This document shows positions 1-7,664 of a DNA stretch of 64,000 nucleotides, piece after piece. Each line of letters begins with the position of its first letter. Position 1 is the stretch's first letter. The position numbers and the translations under genes are program-made. The notes under the pieces were generated by a model. That model made no database searches, was not told the origin of the DNA, and worked only from the letters and a program-made list of their open reading frames with translations. Source of the DNA: Corynebacterium aurimucosum ATCC 700975 (GTDB lineage Bacteria; Actinomycetota; Actinomycetes; Mycobacteriales; Mycobacteriaceae); contig NZ_VDTC01000001.1 in NCBI RefSeq assembly GCF_007672725.1, positions 348,354-412,353 of the forward strand. Direction: 5' to 3'.

Positions 1-178
1 GCGCGGCGACCTTTCCGGCCTTCTTGCGCCAGCCGATCTTGCCATCGGCGTACATTGCGACGCCTGCTGAGTCATAGCCGCGATACTCCAGTCGACGCAG
101 GCCCTCCAGCACAACGTCTAAGGCAAAGTACTCACGGCCATCGGTGTTATGGCCAATGTATCCAACGATTCCACACAT
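1..178 (-). CDS. glmS: Glucosamine-fructose-6-phosphate aminotransferase, N-terminal fragment
   Basis: The reverse strand from 178 reads [14 protein letters not shown] and continues to the window edge in the same frame for 59 residues. This is the N-terminus of the isomerizing glutamine:fructose-6-phosphate amidotransferase. Cys2 becomes the catalytic nucleophile of the class II glutaminase domain after removal of Met1, and the [15 protein letters not shown] stretch is a family hallmark. The enzyme makes glucosamine-6-phosphate, the first step towards UDP-GlcNAc for peptidoglycan; glmM, the next enzyme, lies at 3892-5235. The gene is cut by the window boundary, so the isomerase domain is not visible. 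Confidence 0.95.
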   Translation of the reverse strand, partial: MCGIVGYIGHNTDGREYFALDVVLEGLRRLEYRGYDSAGVAMYADGKIGWRKKAGKVAA

Positions 179-271
179 AGGTCGAAATTTTACAGCATGA
201 TTTAACATGCCGAATCGCAAGGATCCTACTTAATCTCCCGCACTGTTCACCGCTTTGCTTATTCTTTCCTC

Positions 272-277
272 TATTCT
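272..277 (+). promoter_or_regulatory. -10 box of a leaderless promoter
   Basis: TATTCT at 272-277 is followed by exactly 7 bases and then the GTG start codon at 285. No Shine-Dalgarno sequence precedes the GTG. This spacing puts the transcription start at or next to the start codon, as in the many leaderless corynebacterial mRNAs. The -35 element is not obvious. Confidence 0.5.
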
Positions 278-284
278 GTAAAGC

Positions 285-1106
285 GTGTCTGCGAATTTGA
301 AGAAGCATCTCGGTACGTTGTCTAAGCGCGGCCCGCACCGCGTCCTCGTCGGAGACCTGTCTTATGCAGGGCTTGAGGGCAAGGTGTACACCCCGGTTGA
401 GGGCAAGGGCCTGCCCGCCGTGGCGTTTGCCCACGACTGGACGAAGAGCATCAAGGACTACCACGCCACCCTGCGCCACTTGGCCAGCTGGGGCATCGTG
501 GTGGTTGCTCCGGATACGGAGACGGGCGTCTTTGCCAAACACCGCGACTTGGCTGCCGACCTCGAATCGGCCTTGCAAATTGCCGCCGGCGTCAGGCTGG
601 GCGCTGGCAAGATTTCGGTCTCCGCTTCCAAGCTGGGTGTCTTTGGCCACGGCATGGGCGGCGGCGTGGCTACCCTGGCTGCCGTGGATAACCCGAAGGT
701 CCGCGCCGTCGCGGCCCTCTACCCTGCCGATACTTCCCCGTCCGCGGTTCAGGCCGCACACGCAGTGAAGGCACGCGGCCTCGTTATTGGCGCGGGCCAA
801 GATGATATCTTCCGCGCGGGAAACCCCGCGAAGCTGGCCAACGCCTGGGGCGGTCCGGTGGCTTACCGCGAAATTGCTAAGGGCACGCAGTCCGGCTTCA
901 GCGAGGACAAGCTTTTCAAGTTGGCGCTTGGCTCCGGCTTCTTCCAAGGTTCCGCAGTCGAAACTGCCCGCGGCCTTGTCACTGGCTTCTTCCTGTCCAC
1001 CCTCGCTGGCGAATCCAAGTACGACGACTTTGCGGCTGCCGACGCCTCCGCCAAGGGCGTCGAGAGCTTCGTCGGCGAAGACCTCACCAAGCGGGCCGGT
1101 TACTAG
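285..1106 (+). CDS. Alpha/beta-hydrolase-fold (dienelactone-hydrolase/chlorophyllase-like) protein lacking the nucleophile Ser
   Basis: This 273-residue protein has the arrangement of a small alpha/beta hydrolase: strand and oxyanion region (LPAVAFAHDW, residues 43-52), a WGIVVVAPD strand (69-77), a nucleophile-elbow motif at 121-125, and a late region containing AGQDDIF. The elbow reads G-H-G-M-G-G, so the serine of the usual GxSxG is Gly123 (codon GGC at 651-653). The fold is therefore likely but ordinary serine-hydrolase catalysis is doubtful. No signal peptide is visible, so it should be cytosolic. It is divergent from glmS. Start choice: GTG at 285 fits a leaderless promoter; no better ATG exists before the conserved region. 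The substrate is unknown. Confidence 0.75.
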   Translation: MSANLKKHLGTLSKRGPHRVLVGDLSYAGLEGKVYTPVEGKGLPAVAFAHDWTKSIKDYHATLRHLASWGIVVVAPDTETGVFAKHRDLAADLESALQIAAGVRLGAGKISVSASKLGVFGHGMGGGVATLAAVDNPKVRAVAALYPADTSPSAVQAAHAVKARGLVIGAGQDDIFRAGNPAKLANAWGGPVAYREIAKGTQSGFSEDKLFKLALGSGFFQGSAVETARGLVTGFFLSTLAGESKYDDFAAADASAKGVESFVGEDLTKRAGY

Positions 1107-1163
1107 CACGACGGGAAACGTTTCGACGAGCTAGCGCCGCAAGGCGCACATGTGCTCCGACTT

Positions 1164-1193
1164 AAGCAGGACGATGGTTTATTCGTCCTGCTT
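1164..1193. terminator. Bidirectional hairpin terminator between convergent genes
   Basis: AAGCAGGACGA (1164-1174) is perfectly complementary to TCGTCCTGCTT (1183-1193). On the plus strand it is followed by TTAGTCGTTTT, so it should end the hydrolase transcript. The hairpin loop contains the TAA stop codon (1179-1181) of the opposing small membrane gene. Confidence 0.8.
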
Positions 1194-1397
1194 TAGTCGT
1201 TTTAACCGAGGAACCTCAATGAAAAGCCAGGCGATAAGTGCAATGCCCGGCAGAAGCAACTGAGCGGCTGTCCACAGTTTTATGTGGGCCATTTCTCTGT
1301 CGTATTTAATCTCAATGCCAAGCACAACAAAAGCCACCAAGAGGTACAGCATGGGAAGAACGCCCCACAAGACGTCATAAAGCCAAGGAACTGTCAT
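1179..1397 (-). CDS. Small two-helix membrane protein (PLDc_N-like)
   Basis: A 72-residue protein starting MTVPWLYDVLWG with two hydrophobic segments (about residues 9-28 and 43-60) and a basic end, VPRLKRLKQDE. Size and pattern resemble the PLDc_N-type small membrane proteins of actinobacteria, but this is only a resemblance. Start choice: the ATG at 1397 is preceded by GGAGGAA at the right distance; an upstream in-frame TTG would contain that ribosome binding site inside the gene, so it is rejected. Its last codons lie in the hairpin at 1164-1193. Confidence 0.6.
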   Translation of the reverse strand: MTVPWLYDVLWGVLPMLYLLVAFVVLGIEIKYDREMAHIKLWTAAQLLLPGIALIAWLFIEVPRLKRLKQDE

Positions 1398-1497
1398 GCG
1401 GTCTTCCTCCAAACCCTGGTTGATACGTACAGCGATTACTCACGCCACGGTAGCACCTGGGGCTGCTGGCGCACAGAGGAGTTTCCCGGTTTCCGTG

Positions 1498-1755
1498 TCA
1501 CCCGCGCCTGAGCACCGATTGCACTTGACCGCGCGGGCGGCCCCGCCCCTGCCCCTGGCTTTGGCCGTGCCCTACACCCCTGGCGGCTGGGCTTCGCCTC
1601 TGTGGGTCCGGGTGCACTTGGGTTTGGGCCGCGCGCTGCGCAGATCTTTCCAGCTCATCCTGTGCCTTAGCCATGGCTTTCTCAAATTCCAGTAGCCGTG
1701 CGGCTGTGCGCTCGCGGAATCCGCGGGCGAACTCATCAAAATCATTGTGCGGCAT
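1498..1755 (-). CDS. Unknown small basic protein, third gene of the trio downstream of glmM
   Basis: 85 residues beginning MPHNDFDEFARGFRERTAARLLEFEKAM. The first half is predicted helical with a charged heptad-like pattern; the second half (from about residue 45) is a disordered, basic tail rich in Gln, Gly, Arg and Pro. Its ATG (1753-1755) overlaps the TAA stop of the preceding 561-residue gene as TAATG, so the two are translationally coupled; a GTG six bases upstream is less likely. The operon context (shared ECF-type promoter with the WXG100 genes) suggests a role with type VII secretion. I do not recognise a family. Confidence 0.6.
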   Translation of the reverse strand: MPHNDFDEFARGFRERTAARLLEFEKAMAKAQDELERSAQRAAQTQVHPDPQRRSPAARGVGHGQSQGQGRGRPRGQVQSVLRRG

Positions 1756-3440
1756 TACCACTGCCCTGCCTTTCGTGCGTGTACAGACGATGTCTCTGAG
1801 CTTTCTTGCGGCGCTATGTCTGGTGCGGCCTCAGTTGCGGGAGCTGGCGCTGGCTCGGATGCGGGTGCTGGCGCAGGATCCGGTGCTGGCACCGGTGCTT
1901 CCGCTGCTTGCATGTGTGCAAGCTTCTCCGGCGGTGCTTCTGGCTCCGGGACATTGTTCAGCTCCGGCGGTGGCGGCGTAACACCATTGTCAGGAGCAGG
2001 TTCCGGCGCAGGCGGCGGACAGGGCTCTGGTTCTGGCTGGGGTTCGGGCTCTGGCTCAGGCACCGGCTCCGGTACAGTTTCTGGCTCCGGCAGGTTTTCG
2101 ATGAAGTCCACAGCCGCCTCGGCCAAGAGGCCCAGCCCCAGGATGGCGACCCCTACGCCGAGGATTCCCAAGCTTCCGCAGCAGGATTCTTCAGGCTTGC
2201 ACTCACCCGGCTCCGCAACTGGTGGCTGCTCTGGCGTCTCACAGTCTTCACCTTCTACCGGTTCCTCAGGGCACTCCTTCTCCTCAGCCACCGGCTCTAT
2301 ATCCTCCGGACAGTCAATCACCTTCTGTTGCACGGGTTCGGTGGGACTCTCCACCCCTGCATCGGCTGGCTTCGTGGTTTCTATTTCACGTTGCTGCTCA
2401 CTGCAACTGCAGGACTGCGCTTCTTTCTCCGCATGGCAGCCGCACGGTGTGTGCTGCGCTTCTGGCGCAGTGGATTCCGGCTTGGGCTGCTCTACGGTTT
2501 CAATTGGTGCGCTTGGAGGCTGGCTCGGTTTCGCCGGCTGTGGCTTCTCTTCATCCGGTGGGCACTCTTTTTCCGGCACCGCAGCGGGACGAGTCGGCGC
2601 CGGTTCCTCCGGTGGCGCTACCGGTTTTTCAACCCCCTGCTCAACCGGTTGCTGCGGCGGGGCAGGTGTGGAAGGAGCCGGTGTGGGAGAAGGCTGCGCT
2701 GGCGCAACAGGTTCAGTGGACTGGGCTGGCTTCGTCGACTCACAAGGCTCAGGCTCAGGTTGCGCGCACTGTTTCGGTTTGTCCTCGCAGCCACATTCGG
2801 GTTCCGGCGGGGTCTCCGGAAGCTCGCGCTCACACACCTCAGAACAACGCCTCTCAAACTCGCCATAGCAATTCTCGATGGCAGTATCGCGGTCCCGGCA
2901 GGTCTGCGTAATAGAGTCATTCGTCTGATCGATCAGGTCCCCACCAATGCGCGCAATCTCAGGGACGATGACCTTTCCCAGAGGATGCCGCTGCAATAGC
3001 ATCGTCAGGATGTTGAGCAGTGGAATTACAGCGGAAATGAGCTCTGCCACCGCAGAATCGGAAACATCGACCACATCCTCGATGGCCTCGGAGCACTGCT
3101 GCGCGGATTCCACCAGGTCATCGGCTTCGTCTCTCTCCTTCTCAAAGTCATCCTGCACGCCGCGCAGGTGATCCATGAGCGCTCCCCCGGCCAGCGATAG
3201 GACCGTTCCTAAAAGGAAATCTCGCAAACCATTGCCGCCACGCCGCGGGCGCCGAGCGCCCATCGCCGATGCGGTACTGCTCACCAGGTCATCCGGTTTT
3301 ATCCCATCGACCGAGCCCACCATGTCTCCCAACAAACCAATAGGAGTGCTGGGTCCGGAGTAGCCGCCTAAGCTAGCGGCCTGGAACTGGGACACCGCCT
3401 GTGAATAATCACCCAAAAGTGACTTGACCATCGTGGACAT
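1755..3440 (-). CDS. Large Pro/Glu/Cys-rich protein, probable type VII secretion substrate or envelope protein
   Basis: 561 residues. Residues 1-200 are mostly helical (GNGLRDFLLGTVLSLAGGALMDHL, then a long segment with DDFEKERDEADDL), followed from about 190 by many cysteines (C-x-C, ECGCED, CGCHAEKE, SCSCSE). The middle is a Pro/Glu/Gln/Thr-rich low-complexity region. A glycine-rich hydrophobic segment (GSLGILGVGVAILGLGLLAEAAVDF) near residue 430 could be membrane-embedded, and a PEPEP-type proline ladder follows. There is no Sec signal peptide or LPXTG. The start overlaps the upstream stop (TGATG), showing an operon. A proline-rich long partner next to a small helical protein recalls mycobacterial PPE/Esp substrates in organisation only. 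No family is recognised; the function is unknown. Confidence 0.65.
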   Translation of the reverse strand: MSTMVKSLLGDYSQAVSQFQAASLGGYSGPSTPIGLLGDMVGSVDGIKPDDLVSSTASAMGARRPRRGGNGLRDFLLGTVLSLAGGALMDHLRGVQDDFEKERDEADDLVESAQQCSEAIEDVVDVSDSAVAELISAVIPLLNILTMLLQRHPLGKVIVPEIARIGGDLIDQTNDSITQTCRDRDTAIENCYGEFERRCSEVCERELPETPPEPECGCEDKPKQCAQPEPEPCESTKPAQSTEPVAPAQPSPTPAPSTPAPPQQPVEQGVEKPVAPPEEPAPTRPAAVPEKECPPDEEKPQPAKPSQPPSAPIETVEQPKPESTAPEAQHTPCGCHAEKEAQSCSCSEQQREIETTKPADAGVESPTEPVQQKVIDCPEDIEPVAEEKECPEEPVEGEDCETPEQPPVAEPGECKPEESCCGSLGILGVGVAILGLGLLAEAAVDFIENLPEPETVPEPVPEPEPEPQPEPEPCPPPAPEPAPDNGVTPPPPELNNVPEPEAPPEKLAHMQAAEAPVPAPDPAPAPASEPAPAPATEAAPDIAPQESSETSSVHARKAGQW

Positions 3441-3751
3441 CAGTTCATCCCCACTTCCTGCTCACCAAGCTGGCTAGAAAGACCACGGTCGATCTCCCCG
3501 AAGGCACGCAGCTGTGCGCGTGCAGCATCCGCTGTGGCCGATATGTTGTCCAACCGCCACGCTCCGCGCTCATGCAGCTGGCTCAGCAACGCCTGAATCT
3601 GCGCCCCATGCCCGCCGAAGTCCCTGCCCGCGGATGACGCGGGAAAGTTCGGTCTGTCCCCACGATGCGCGTCACTTTGGGCGCGGGTTTGGTCCACGAC
3701 GGCGTCGAGAAGCCGCGTGGCTTCGTCCTCATCAAAAAATACGTCGGGCAT
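3440..3751 (-). CDS. Small helical protein, first gene of the trio (EspC/WXG100-like size)
   Basis: 103 residues beginning MPDVFFDEDEATRLLDAVVDQTRAQ and containing a central HERGAWRLDNI segment between two helical parts. Length and helix-turn-helix pattern are like EspC/DUF2580 or WXG100 proteins, but a true W-x-G is absent. Start choice: the ATG at 3751 has AGGAGG seven bases upstream; the longer in-frame extension to 3862 would run through the promoter described at 3792-3827 and is rejected. It is the first gene after the promoter and overlaps the next gene by TGATG. The link with type VII secretion is inferred from the promoter and size. Confidence 0.65.
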   Translation of the reverse strand: MPDVFFDEDEATRLLDAVVDQTRAQSDAHRGDRPNFPASSAGRDFGGHGAQIQALLSQLHERGAWRLDNISATADAARAQLRAFGEIDRGLSSQLGEQEVGMN

Positions 3752-3791
3752 GAGCGCCCTCCTTCTCGTCCACAACAAACAGTGATTCCTG

Positions 3792-3827
3792 CCCTTATTG
3801 GACTGAGAAACCTCCCCTCCGGTTCCC
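3792..3827 (-). promoter_or_regulatory. ECF-sigma-type promoter of the trio operon
   Basis: On the minus strand GGGAACC (3827-3821) is followed by 13 bases and CTCAGTCCAATAAGGG (3807-3792). The -35-like GGAAC and the -10-like GTC are separated by about 17 bases, the arrangement of ECF (SigM/SigE/SigH-class) promoters. The same two blocks at the same spacing occur at 7588-7623 upstream of the WXG100 genes. The -10 lies about 45 bases before the ATG at 3751. Confidence 0.7.
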
Positions 3828-3846
3828 CCATCACCCACAAAACACG

Positions 3847-3874
3847 AAACCCCAGGCCACATGGCCCGGGGTTT
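3847..3874 (-). terminator. Terminator after glmM
   Basis: AAACCCCAGGCC (3847-3858) pairs with GGCCCGGGGTTT (3863-3874) with one mismatch and a short loop. It lies just beyond the glmM stop codon and upstream of the trio promoter, separating the two transcription units. Confidence 0.65.
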
Positions 3875-3891
3875 AGCGTGGGTGCGTAGAA

Positions 3892-5235
3892 CTAGACTGC
3901 AGCAACAACCGCAGCGAGCTTGCCCGCCACCTTGCGCGCCTGCTCCTCTTCAGCAGCCTCCACCATGACGCGGAAGAGCTCCTCCGTGCCGGACGGGCGC
4001 AACAGAACGCGGCCTGTGTTTCCAAGCTCCGACTCGGCGGCAGCGATAGCTTCCTTGACCTCAGGAGCCTTAAGAATGACGGCTTTATCGGACACCGGAA
4101 CGTTAATGAGCACCTGCGGCAATACCGTCATCACGGAGGCCAGCTCCTTGATGGACTTCCCGGACTTCGCCATGCGCGCCATGATGGACAGGCCAGTCAG
4201 AGTGCCATCACCAGTGGTGCAGTCATCCGGCAACACCACGTGGCCGGACTGCTCGCCGCCCAGGGAGTAATCGCCACGGTTGAGCTCCTCCAGCACGTAG
4301 CGGTCACCCACGGCGGTTTCCTTGACCTCGATGCCCTGCTCCTGCATGGCCAGCTTCAGGCCCAGGTTCGACATGACGGTAGCCACCAAGGTGTTGAAGC
4401 GGAGATCGTTGTCTTCCTTCATGCCCACGGCGAGGATCGCCATGATCTGGTCGCCGTCAACAACATTGCCCTCGGCATCCACGGCCAAACAGCGGTCAGC
4501 GTCGCCGTCGTGAGCCAAGCCCAGATCGGCGCCGTGCTCGACGACGGCCTCCTGGGTCTTCTCGATGTGCGTCGAACCGCAGTCCTCGTTGATGTTGAAA
4601 GCATTGGGCTTGTTGTGAATGGCAATGACCTCAGCACCCGCAGCCTCGTAGGCCTGCGGTGCCACCTTGGAGGCAGCACCATTAGCGGTATCGACGACAA
4701 CCTTGATGCCGCTCAGATCCGTGGTCACGACCTCGGCCAAGTGCTTGAGGTAGCGCTCGCGGCCGTCGGGAGCCTCCGAAATGATGCGACCAATCTTGGT
4801 CGCAGTAGGTCCGTCTTCGGTGAGGCTTCCCATGGCAGCCTGGATGCGATCCTCCACCTCATCAGGCAGCTTCTTACCGCCCGCGGAGAAGAACTTGATG
4901 CCATTGTCCGGCATCGGGTTATGGGAGGCGGAGATCATCACGCCGAGATCTGCCCCAAAGTCATCGGTGAGGAACGCGATAGCCGGGGTAGGCAGCACGC
5001 CGACGCGTACGACGTCGACGCCACGCGATGCTAAGCCCGATGCGATCGCCGCATCCAGCATCTCACCCGACACGCGCGGATCGCGCCCGATAATCGCGAG
5101 CGGTCGACGCTCATAGGACTCACGGTCCGAGGTCAATACCTCCGCCGCCGCCTGTCCCAAGCGCAAGGCCAGGATCGGAGTGAGCTTCTTGTTCGCTAGG
5201 CCGCGAACTCCATCGGTTCCAAAAAGTCGAGTCAT
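3892..5235 (-). CDS. glmM: Phosphoglucosamine mutase
   Basis: 447 residues starting [12 protein letters not shown], the standard GlmM N-terminus. It converts glucosamine-6-phosphate to glucosamine-1-phosphate for UDP-GlcNAc and cell wall synthesis. The phosphoserine loop [12 protein letters not shown] places the active Ser at 104; the metal-binding loop HDGDADRC is present around residues 242-249, and the phosphate-binding [11 protein letters not shown] is near the C-terminus. Length is normal. It follows rpsI on the same strand, as in other actinobacteria (Rv3441c-Rv3443c order in M. tuberculosis), with a 162-base gap holding the rpsI terminator, so it probably also has its own promoter. Confidence 0.97.
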   Translation of the reverse strand: MTRLFGTDGVRGLANKKLTPILALRLGQAAAEVLTSDRESYERRPLAIIGRDPRVSGEMLDAAIASGLASRGVDVVRVGVLPTPAIAFLTDDFGADLGVMISASHNPMPDNGIKFFSAGGKKLPDEVEDRIQAAMGSLTEDGPTATKIGRIISEAPDGRERYLKHLAEVVTTDLSGIKVVVDTANGAASKVAPQAYEAAGAEVIAIHNKPNAFNINEDCGSTHIEKTQEAVVEHGADLGLAHDGDADRCLAVDAEGNVVDGDQIMAILAVGMKEDNDLRFNTLVATVMSNLGLKLAMQEQGIEVKETAVGDRYVLEELNRGDYSLGGEQSGHVVLPDDCTTGDGTLTGLSIMARMAKSGKSIKELASVMTVLPQVLINVPVSDKAVILKAPEVKEAIAAAESELGNTGRVLLRPSGTEELFRVMVEAAEEEQARKVAGKLAAVVAAV

Positions 5236-5338
5236 AGTTGTTCATTATGCCTGCTACCCCATAGCTTCCGCAGATCGGGCCACCAACGATGTCTGTCTAT
5301 GACTCGCGGCTTCACGTTGTGCACGCCCTACACAAAGC

Positions 5339-5378
5339 GAAAGCCGCCGCCTCCGTACTAGGGAAGCAGCGGCTTTCG
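5339..5378 (-). terminator. Terminator after rpsI
   Basis: GAAAGCCGCCGC (5339-5350) pairs with GCAGCGGCTTTC (5366-5377) around a short loop; it lies 20 bases past the rpsI stop and ends the rplM-rpsI transcript. Confidence 0.75.
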
Positions 5379-5397
5379 AAAATGCAGTGCGCGAAGA

Positions 5398-5934
5398 TTA
5401 ACGCTTGGAGTACTGCGGGGCACGACGTGCCTTGTGCAGACCAGCCTTCTTGCGCTCCACGGCACGAGCGTCACGGGTGAGCAGGCCGGCCTTCTTGAGG
5501 GCCGGGCGGTCAGCCGGGTTGTAGACGTTCAGTGCGCGGGCGATAGCCAGACGCAGAGCGCCGGCCTGGCCGGTCGGGCCACCACCGTTGACGGTGACCT
5601 TAATGTCGAACTGGCCATCGCGCTCAAGGATGGTCAGCGGCTGCAGGATGTCCTGCTGGTGCAGCTTGTTCGGGAAGTACTCGTCAAAGGCACGGCCGTT
5701 GACGGAGATGTTTCCGGAACCAGCAACGAGGCGAACACGAGCGATGGCGCGCTTACGGCGACCAACGGTCTGGATCGGGCCCTCGTGGATAGCCGGGGCA
5801 GCGGTCTCAACCTCAGCCTCGGTATCGGTTGCCAGGGAATCACCGATGGTGTTGGTGAACTCCTCGGTAGCGGCGGTTGCTGCAGCGATGTCGGCAGCGT
5901 CGGCTACATTGTTGTCGATGTTCTGCTCGGTCAT
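5398..5934 (-). CDS. rpsI: 30S ribosomal protein S9
   Basis: 178 residues. The conserved S9 core begins at about residue 55 ([14 protein letters not shown]) and ends with the classic basic tail [11 protein letters not shown], which reaches the P-site tRNA. The first 50 residues are an acidic Ala/Glu/Thr-rich extension, as seen in other corynebacterial S9 proteins. The ATG at 5934 overlaps the rplM stop codon, so translation is coupled to rplM. Confidence 0.97.
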   Translation of the reverse strand: MTEQNIDNNVADAADIAAATAATEEFTNTIGDSLATDTEAEVETAAPAIHEGPIQTVGRRKRAIARVRLVAGSGNISVNGRAFDEYFPNKLHQQDILQPLTILERDGQFDIKVTVNGGGPTGQAGALRLAIARALNVYNPADRPALKKAGLLTRDARAVERKKAGLHKARRAPQYSKR

Positions 5935-6377
5935 TACTGTGCCACCTGCTTAAACTCAAAGGTTTCCGGCTTCTGGCCGGCGTACGGGTGCTCCTCGCCC
6001 ACGAAAACGTGCAGCTTCTTGATGGAGGCGTTGGAAAGCTTGTTGTGCGGCATCATGCCCTTCACAGCTTCCTCGATAACGCGGACCGGGTTGGCGTCCA
6101 GGGACTGACCAAGGGTCATGGACTTCAGGCCGCCCGGGTAACCGGAGTGGCGGTAGCGCATCTCGCGCTCGCGCTTGTTGGAAGAAATGTGGATCTTGTC
6201 CGCATTCAGGATGATGATGTGGTCGCCGCAATCAACGTTCGGTGCGTACTGGGGCTTGTGCTTGCCGCGCAGCATGTCAGCCACGGTGGAAGCGAGCTTG
6301 CCCAGAACCACGTCGGTAGCGTCGATGACGTACCACTTGCGGGTGATGTCACCGCTCTTCGGGTGGAAAGTAGACAA
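5934..6377 (-). CDS. rplM: 50S ribosomal protein L13
   Basis: 147 residues reading (M)[19 protein letters not shown], with the L13 signature LPHNKL-like stretch [15 protein letters not shown]. Start choice: a TTG at 6377 preceded by AAGGAG six bases upstream; the open frame continues upstream to 6515 but those residues are not L13-like. It forms an operon with rpsI. It borders the type VII locus in the same way as Rv3443c borders ESX-4 in M. tuberculosis. Confidence 0.95.
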   Translation of the reverse strand: MSTFHPKSGDITRKWYVIDATDVVLGKLASTVADMLRGKHKPQYAPNVDCGDHIIILNADKIHISSNKREREMRYRHSGYPGGLKSMTLGQSLDANPVRVIEEAVKGMMPHNKLSNASIKKLHVFVGEEHPYAGQKPETFEFKQVAQ

Positions 6378-6810
6378 AATGACTCCTTGAAAGTCTGTCT
6401 CGGAACTGCCGGCCATCGCTATGTAAGCCTTGACGCGGTACATACAGCGGCCGGTGGAGACCTGCAGCCCGCGCGCACCCACTAACGACGGGGTGCGGAC
6501 ACATAGGTGTTTCACTTTAGTACGCAGCAGTTTGAAAACCCAAAACGCCGATATCGCCCCTCACCAACGCCTCCACCTCAATTCATTCGGGGTGGGGGTA
6601 GAGACAGAAACGTTGATGAGAAGCGATACCGGCGCCTTCACTGGGCGGGCGGTAGAAACTGAGTCAAGGCGGCGCGTCCAGCCCTTCCATTCCCTGCGCC
6701 TTCCTTTCCTAGCCTCCGCGCCTTCCTACCTACCGCTCATCACTCATGGTGGTGAATGGTGTTAAAGAAAAAGCTCACCCACCCAGTTCAAGACTCACAG
6801 CCGGGTCGGT
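6378..6810. other. Intergenic region with the rplM-rpsI promoter
   Basis: No credible gene. The minus strand carries TACTAAAGT around 6516-6524, which could be the -10 region of the rplM promoter, giving a leader of about 140 bases. Nothing recognisable as a leader-protein binding site or strong terminator for the WXG100 operon was found. Confidence 0.4.
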
Positions 6811-7098
6811 TTATCCCCAGCTGGCGGCAGCGCGACGGTTGACGTCACTCATGTTGTCGTTGCCCTGGGAGACCGTGGTGGAGATGGTCGCCAGCACCGT
6901 GTTGAGCTCGGCGGCCGCCTTATCCCACTTAGCTTGCGCCGCGTTATATGCCGCAGCGGAATCTCCCTCCCAGGTCGATACCATCGGCTGCAGGGTGGCC
7001 TTCAGGTCACCGAGGAGTCCATTGATGCGACCGGAGGTGGAGTTGATGTCGGCTGCGGCGCCGGCGATGGCGCCGAACTGATACTTGATTCCAGACAT
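6811..7098 (-). CDS. esxT: WXG100 family type VII secretion protein (EsxT position)
   Basis: 95 residues, MSGIKYQFGAIAGAAADINS, with the hairpin-turn motif W43-E-G45 flanked by two long helices: a typical ESAT-6-like substrate of the ESX system. The protein usually forms a heterodimer with the neighbouring WXG100 protein and is exported across the membrane by EccC-driven secretion. It is the gene nearest rplM, the position of Rv3444c (esxT) in M. tuberculosis ESX-4, hence the symbol. No Y-x-x-x-D/E export motif is present in this partner. AAGGA lies nine bases before the ATG. The gap to the upstream gene is 71 bases. Confidence 0.9.
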   Translation of the reverse strand: MSGIKYQFGAIAGAAADINSTSGRINGLLGDLKATLQPMVSTWEGDSAAAYNAAQAKWDKAAAELNTVLATISTTVSQGNDNMSDVNRRAAASWG

Positions 7099-7169
7099 TG
7101 CGTGTTCCTTATCTTCTGTGTGTTCGTGTGTAATTCAACGTGTGCTGTAGTCAGTGAACGCAGCTAGCG

Positions 7170-7487
7170 CTACAAGGCCAGTCCCGCGCCGCCGACGTTC
7201 TCGAAGGACTGGGCGTTATCCGCCTCAACCGTGTCGAAGTTGCGGGCATTATCCCTGATGTTTTCGCTGATGGCGGTTAGCGCTTCACGCAGCTGCTGCG
7301 CGGAGGAGTTGTAGCGCTGCATCAGGTTGTCAAAGGAAACCTGCGCGCGGCCTGCCCAGCTGCCGCGAACGGAATCCACAACACCCTGCAGACGGGTGAG
7401 CTCACCCTGTACCTCGTCATTGGTGGAGTCGACGCGGCCGGCGGTGGCCACCATTACGTCGGCTTCTGTGCGGAACGTTTGAGTCAT
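7170..7487 (-). CDS. esxU: WXG100 family type VII secretion protein (EsxU position)
   Basis: 105 residues, MTQTFRTEADVMVATAG, with W44-A-G46 at the helix turn. The C-terminus, which in CFP-10-type partners carries the Y-x-x-x-D/E export signal, reads ARNFDTVEADNAQSF; the aligned residues are Phe84 and Glu88, so the tyrosine is replaced by phenylalanine. It is first in the operon with the other WXG100 gene, downstream of an ECF-type promoter and about 105 bases of leader. By position it matches Rv3445c (esxU). It should be the secretion-signal-bearing partner of the heterodimer. Confidence 0.88.
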   Translation of the reverse strand: MTQTFRTEADVMVATAGRVDSTNDEVQGELTRLQGVVDSVRGSWAGRAQVSFDNLMQRYNSSAQQLREALTAISENIRDNARNFDTVEADNAQSFENVGGAGLAL

Positions 7488-7587
7488 GTTCTTCTCTTTC
7501 TGTCTTGTTCCCTACCTGGGGTATATCCCTTTTCCAAGGGCTTGGTGTGTGTTTCTTTCCCCCGAGAAGCACCCTGTGTCCTTCTCA

Positions 7588-7623
7588 CCCTTATTGGACT
7601 GAGCTAGTGGCTCATCGGTTCCC
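7588..7623 (-). promoter_or_regulatory. ECF-sigma-type promoter of the WXG100 operon
   Basis: On the minus strand GGGAACC (7623-7617), 13 bases, then CTCAGTCCAATAAGGG (7603-7588). The last block is identical over 16 bases to the one at 3792-3807. In M. tuberculosis the ESX-4 esxT/esxU genes are known to depend on SigM, which uses GGAAC/GTC-type elements; assignment to SigM here is inference. Confidence 0.7.
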
Positions 7624-7664
7624 GCCGCGTTCAAAAATCTTTTAGCTTCGCGGCGTGCTCCCTC

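Noticed and set aside
1747..2868. Gly/Ser-rich 373-codon plus-strand frame
   Set aside because: Antisense of the Pro/Glu-rich gene; its low complexity mirrors that gene.
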